Positions 60,642 to 64,000 of a DNA stretch of 64,000 bases are shown here, piece by piece. The translations under genes and the position numbers were made by a program. The DNA is from Micavibrio sp964400125 (GTDB lineage Bacteria > Pseudomonadota > Alphaproteobacteria > Micavibrionales > Micavibrionaceae), in contig CAYNSR010000013.1 of the NCBI GenBank assembly GCA_964400125.1, forward strand, positions 1-64,000, read 5' to 3'. Within the stretch, counting starts at the first letter, position 1; every line of letters begins with the position of its first letter. The notes under the pieces are model-generated. The model saw only the letters and a program-made list of their open reading frames with translations, was not told the DNA's origin and made no database searches.

Positions 60642-61577
60642 ATGTCATGCGTTCCGCTCAGGGTCGTCTTTATGGGAACGCCGGAATTTTCCGTTCCGGC
60701 GCTGGAAACCATTGCTGCATCCGGGCACAAGGTGATCGCCGTCTATACCCAGCCGCCGCGTCCGAAGGGCCGGGGCCAGCACTTGCAGAAATCGCCGGTG
60801 CATGAATGCGCCGAGGCACTGGGGATCCCGGTCTACCATCCGCATTCCTTCAAAAAAGACCCGGCGGCGCAGGCGGAATTTGCTGCGCTGGGTGCGGATG
60901 TGGCGGTTGTGGCGGCCTATGGCCTGATTTTGCCGCGGGCGGTGCTGGATGCGCCGCGCTATGGCTGCATCAATATTCACGCCTCGTCCCTGCCGCGCTG
61001 GCGCGGGGCGTCGCCGATCCAGCGGGCGATCTGGGCGGGGGATGAAACCAGCGGCATCACCATCATGCAGATGGAAGAGGGGCTGGATACCGGGCCGATG
61101 ATGGCGCATGAAATGATCGTTCTCGACCGCACAACCACCGCGCCGCAATTGCACGACGCCCTTTCCGCCCTTGGCGGGGCGATGATCGTTCCGGTGCTGG
61201 ACCATCTGGACAATATTGTCAAAACGCCGCAGGACGAGGCCTTGTCGCTTTATGCGCCGCTGCTGAAAAAAGAAGATGGCCGGGTCGAATGGGGGCAGGA
61301 TGCGGTTCGTATCGACCGCCAGATTCGTGCCCTGAACCCGTGGCCGGGGGTATGGACGATGACGGAAAACGGGACGCGCCTGAAGATTCTGGCCGCCGAA
61401 ATCGTTGAATCGACCGGGGTGGCGGTGCCCGGCACGGTGTTGAGCCGTGACGGCATCGTCGCCTGCGGGCAGGATTGTCTGCGTTTGCTGCGCGTCCAGC
61501 CGGAAAACGCCCGCCCCATGGATGTCGCGGCGGCGATAAATGGCGGCTATTTGCAACCGGGTAGTAAGCTGGGCTAA
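60642..61577 (+). CDS. fmt: Methionyl-tRNA formyltransferase
   Basis: 311 aa. LRVVFMGTPEFSVPALETI opens the formyltransferase fold; INIHASSLPRWRGASPIQRAI (the SLLP-type catalytic loop with Asn and His) and TGIT-like SGITIMQMEEGLDTGPM follow; the C-terminal tRNA-binding domain has IRALNPWPGVW. It adds a formyl group to initiator Met-tRNA. Operon def-fmt. Confidence 0.96.
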   Translation: MSCVPLRVVFMGTPEFSVPALETIAASGHKVIAVYTQPPRPKGRGQHLQKSPVHECAEALGIPVYHPHSFKKDPAAQAEFAALGADVAVVAAYGLILPRAVLDAPRYGCINIHASSLPRWRGASPIQRAIWAGDETSGITIMQMEEGLDTGPMMAHEMIVLDRTTTAPQLHDALSALGGAMIVPVLDHLDNIVKTPQDEALSLYAPLLKKEDGRVEWGQDAVRIDRQIRALNPWPGVWTMTENGTRLKILAAEIVESTGVAVPGTVLSRDGIVACGQDCLRLLRVQPENARPMDVAAAINGGYLQPGSKLG

Positions 61578-61709
61578 GTTTTCAGTTAATAAAAAAGTGC
61601 AGAAAAGGTACAAAAAAGCTTGTAAGTTCCATAACGATAACATGTGTATTCCAGAGTACCCTAAAATAAAAGCATTTGTTCTATTGGAGCGTTTTGAAAG
61701 GAAAGTGTC

Positions 61710-62240
61710 ATGGTGAAGGCAGTGAAACAGGAATTTGAAGGTCCGACAAGAGAACAAACCAATGAGCCGGACGTTATCAATGCATCCGTTGACAAGCGCG
61801 CTTATAATATCGGCGATGTTTTGCCGGATGGCTGGGTCGTTGGCCCCTGCTCACCGAAAACAGGCATCGTCATGGCTCTCGAACCCGTAGCGGGCGCATT
61901 GGATGGTTATAAAACCTGGCATGAGGGTGAGAAACACGCCACCGCATTGTGCAGTCAAGGCCATGCGAATGCCCGTCAGCCGTGCGCCGATGATGACAAC
62001 GATGAGCTGAACGTCATTTACAACGAAGTTGTGAAGGCAGGGCGCAACGGCAACGCCAAGCTGAACACCAGCGGTTCCGATCTGGAGGACAAATACTGGT
62101 CTGGCACGACCGTCCCAGGCAATCCGCGCCACGCGCGGGTCCGGTACCTCGACGACGGCTTCTCGCTCGCCAACTATACGGACGCAGCGCACGCACGCGT
62201 GCGTTGCGTCCGTGACGAGCCAGGACTGAAGCTTGCGTAA
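61710..62240 (+). CDS. DUF1566-like protein, second copy of the family
   Basis: 176 aa without signal peptide. It shares the architecture of the gene at 13363: VLPDGWVVGPCSPKTG (cf. DG-T-Y), CSQGHANARQPCADDDNDELNVIYNEVV (cf. GHxDWRxPTxxELN) and a C-terminal EDKYWSGTTV ... ARVRYLDDGFSLANY ... ARVRCVRDE, which fits YWSS-RFSDG-RVRCVR of DUF1566. The end is the usual site of variable residues in retroelement-diversified proteins. A leader of about 130 AT-rich bases and GGAAAG before the ATG suggest independent expression. Ligand unknown. Confidence 0.75.
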   Translation: MVKAVKQEFEGPTREQTNEPDVINASVDKRAYNIGDVLPDGWVVGPCSPKTGIVMALEPVAGALDGYKTWHEGEKHATALCSQGHANARQPCADDDNDELNVIYNEVVKAGRNGNAKLNTSGSDLEDKYWSGTTVPGNPRHARVRYLDDGFSLANYTDAAHARVRCVRDEPGLKLA

Positions 62241-62535
62241 GAGTCGTTCAATTATTTTCTTTATTGTGTCCCCGTGAAGCGGGGTCGCGAGACTGTCTGT
62301 CAGCACGTTGAAAGCCTGTTTTTGAATGCGGATGAAGACTGCACAAAAATATGGCCTGCCTGAGAGTCTGTTTCAAAACGCATAAATTGCATCGTCGTCA
62401 TTGCCTGAATTTTCTGCAAGGAAAATTCTAAGGCAACCCATAAGATATTGATATCCATGGATTCCCCTAGAATTTTTGTAAGCAAAAATTCGGGGAATGA
62501 CGCCGGGGATGGGGTTTTGAAAGAGACACTCAAAA
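62241..62535. other. 295-bp gap holding MITE copy C
   Basis: Contains no plausible gene. Its right part is the complete MITE-like element described separately; the left 120 bases have weak T-rich tracts and no clear hairpin. Confidence 0.6.
62361..62532 (+). repeat. MITE-like repeat, copy C
   Basis: The termini are imperfect 19-base inverted repeats: TGAGAGTCTGTTTCAAAAC at 62361-62379 and GTTTTGAAAGAGACACTCA at 62514-62532. The interior (CGTCATTGCCTGAATTTTC, AAAATTCTAAGGC, CCATGGATTCCCCT, GGGGAATGACG) matches copies A and B. Size 172 bases. Confidence 0.85.
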
Positions 62536-64000
62536 TCATTTATAGGGCTGAATTTCCATCATGCGGGGTCCGTCGGTCCAGATCAGGACAGTGCGGATCG
62601 CGTGGTTCGGGTAGATTTTTGCCAGCGTGTCGCGATAGGCCTTCATCTGGGTGCGGTACAAGGCGGGGACGTCTTTGGCGTCTGTTGGCGGCGGGCGGTT
62701 GGTTTTGTAGTCGGCAATCAGGATTTCGGAAGCGGTGATGACCAGACGGTCGATCTGGCCGCTGACCAGTTTGCCGTCGATCAGGCCGGTAATCGGCACT
62801 TCCGCCATGGATCCCGGACCGAACAGCGCCGCAAAATCGGGGTGGGTCAGGACGCACAGGGTTTCACGCCAGATTTCCGCGCGCACCGTATCATCCAGAT
62901 CCTGTCTGGCGAGAAATTGTTGGGCCGCGTTTTTCCATTGGTCTTCCGGCAAAGCGGGCAGGAATTGCAGCAGGGCATGGGTGGCCTTGCCCCGGCGGAA
63001 ACGGTACGGATCGCCCATGGCGGCCAGCGGTGAGGCCGCCGCCGGTTCGGGGTCGGACGGGCGCGACGGGCTCCACGGGCGGGGGGGCGAGTCTTCTTCC
63101 GGGGGGTCGCGTTCCAGCCACGACCAATCTGTGCAGGCCGGGGTGATGATGGTTTTCGCCCCATCGGGGGCCGTTTTGGCCAGCATGTCTGGCGCGTCGG
63201 TTTGCGGGTTGGAGAGCCGCCAGCCGGGCAGGTCGGCTCCCGTATCGGGGAGGAAGCTTTGGAACACAAATCCCTGCGGCGGGGTCTTTTCCAGTTCGGC
63301 AAAGGCGCGTTCGGCCATTTTGTACCAGCAGGTTTCGGCCATGTCCCGGGAGGATTTCTTGCATCCGGCGATAATCACCCGGTCGGCGGCGCGGGTCAGG
63401 GCGACGTAGAACAGGCGGCGATATTCTTCCTCCAGCCGGATTTTGCGTTCCTGCAGCAACCCGGTGTAAAATACGCAATCTTCTTCCTGACGCGGCGACC
63501 ATAACGGCAGGACGGTCCCGTCATGCGGGGCCCAGATCAGGCGTTCGGCCACGCCGATTTTGCCGATGGATCCGGGCAGATGGACGGTATCGGGCAAAAT
63601 CACCACCGGGGCCTGCAACCCCTTGGAGGCATGGACGGTCATGATGCGCACCTTGTCGCCCGCGCCGTCCTGTTCGCGCTTGATTTCCGTATCCCCTTCC
63701 GCCTGCCAGCGCAGGAATTGCTGCAGCGAAGGCGGGTTGTCCTGTTCGAATTGCAAGGTGGTATTCAGGAATTCCTGCAACGGGTCGGTGGCGTCTTCGC
63801 CCAGCCGCGCCGCCATAGCGCGCAGGCCGCTGCCGCCGGGGTCCGCCGGGCAGGGATGGTGCAGCAAATGGCTGAAAAATTCATACGGATGGACGTCCCC
63901 CGCCCGGGCGATCAGCGCCGCCAGCCACACGCCCAGTTGCGGGTCGTCGCGGTCGCGCAAGGAGGACCACAGCGGGGCCGTTCCGCGTTTGGCGGCGGCG
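62536..64000 (-). CDS. addA: Double-strand break repair helicase AddA (3' part)
   Basis: The gene runs off the right edge, so only the C-terminal part (about 488 residues) is visible. Helicase motif V/VI segments are KVRIMTVHASKGLQAPVVILPDT and YRRLFYVALTRAADRVII. The C-terminal RecB-type nuclease has RRGKATHALLQFLPAL, GQIDRL and ILIADYKTNRPP (the D...DYK active site). AddA with AddB resects DNA ends to Chi-like sites for recombination. A MITE copy lies just after its stop. Confidence 0.93.
   Translation of the reverse strand, partial: AAAKRGTAPLWSSLRDRDDPQLGVWLAALIARAGDVHPYEFFSHLLHHPCPADPGGSGLRAMAARLGEDATDPLQEFLNTTLQFEQDNPPSLQQFLRWQAEGDTEIKREQDGAGDKVRIMTVHASKGLQAPVVILPDTVHLPGSIGKIGVAERLIWAPHDGTVLPLWSPRQEEDCVFYTGLLQERKIRLEEEYRRLFYVALTRAADRVIIAGCKKSSRDMAETCWYKMAERAFAELEKTPPQGFVFQSFLPDTGADLPGWRLSNPQTDAPDMLAKTAPDGAKTIITPACTDWSWLERDPPEEDSPPRPWSPSRPSDPEPAAASPLAAMGDPYRFRRGKATHALLQFLPALPEDQWKNAAQQFLARQDLDDTVRAEIWRETLCVLTHPDFAALFGPGSMAEVPITGLIDGKLVSGQIDRLVITASEILIADYKTNRPPPTDAKDVPALYRTQMKAYRDTLAKIYPNHAIRTVLIWTDGPRMMEIQPYK

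Noticed and set aside
1..64000. tRNA, rRNA or CRISPR arrays
   Set aside because: No cloverleaf with T-loop GTTCGA-type sequence, no rRNA-like conserved block and no spaced short direct repeats were seen on reading; a covariance search would be needed to exclude small RNAs.

Overview
The window looks like a chromosomal segment of a fairly GC-rich alphaproteobacterium. The housekeeping genes (hslVU, rpmH-rnpA-yidD-yidC-engB, def-fmt, addA, a UbiH-type monooxygenase) and the presence of flagellar hook-junction genes fit this. The overall gene set resembles Micavibrio-like (predatory or host-associated) lineages. That placement is inference from gene content; no 16S rRNA or other decisive marker is present. 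No rRNA, tRNA or CRISPR array was seen.

Layout. 1-14.7 kb is mixed housekeeping and orphan genes: comM, two unrecognised proteins, a CDP-alcohol phosphatidyltransferase, a LOG-family protein, a GGDEF protein, a TerC-like membrane protein, hslV, a DUF4143-type ATPase inserted before hslU, hslU, a secreted M23 peptidase, a DUF1566-like protein and an Smr protein. 14.7-20 kb holds two unrecognised genes, a Bax-inhibitor-1 protein, an M48 protease-LemA pair and a FIST sensor protein. 20-49 kb is the main feature, a type IVB (Dot/Icm, IncI-Tra-like) secretion locus. Its first block is a DsbC-like protein, an unknown, a lytic transglycosylase, dotD, dotC, dotB, icmT and a TcpQ-like protein. Its second block is dotI, dotH, dotG, an IcmG/TraP-like protein, an IcmC/TraQ-like protein, two nearly identical icmD-like genes, icmJ/dotN, icmB/dotO and three unrecognised genes. 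Between the blocks, on the opposite strand, lie flgL-flgK and a tightly coupled operon of four paralogous exported proteins that I cannot assign to a known family.

49-54.5 kb carries an EF-hand exported protein coupled to a UbiH-type FAD monooxygenase, a small outer-membrane beta-barrel, a sodium/calcium antiporter that looks inserted (direct repeats of about 27 bp on both sides), and two small unknowns. 54.6-61.6 kb is the conserved rpmH-rnpA-yidD-yidC-engB cluster with a textbook promoter, a pilin-like protein, rmuC, def and fmt. A second DUF1566-like gene and the 3' part of addA close the window.

How it works together. DotC, DotD and DotH would form the outer-membrane part of the secretion machine, DotG and the IcmG-like protein would cross the envelope, DotI, the IcmC-like and the IcmD-like proteins would sit in the inner membrane, and DotB and DotO would be the ATPases. 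The transglycosylase would open peptidoglycan and the DsbC-like protein could isomerise disulfides in the Cys-containing paralogs. dotA, dotL, dotM and icmS/icmW were not seen here, so the system is either split or reduced. Dispersed MITE-like elements (three copies) and one palindromic intergenic element show repeat activity around these regions.
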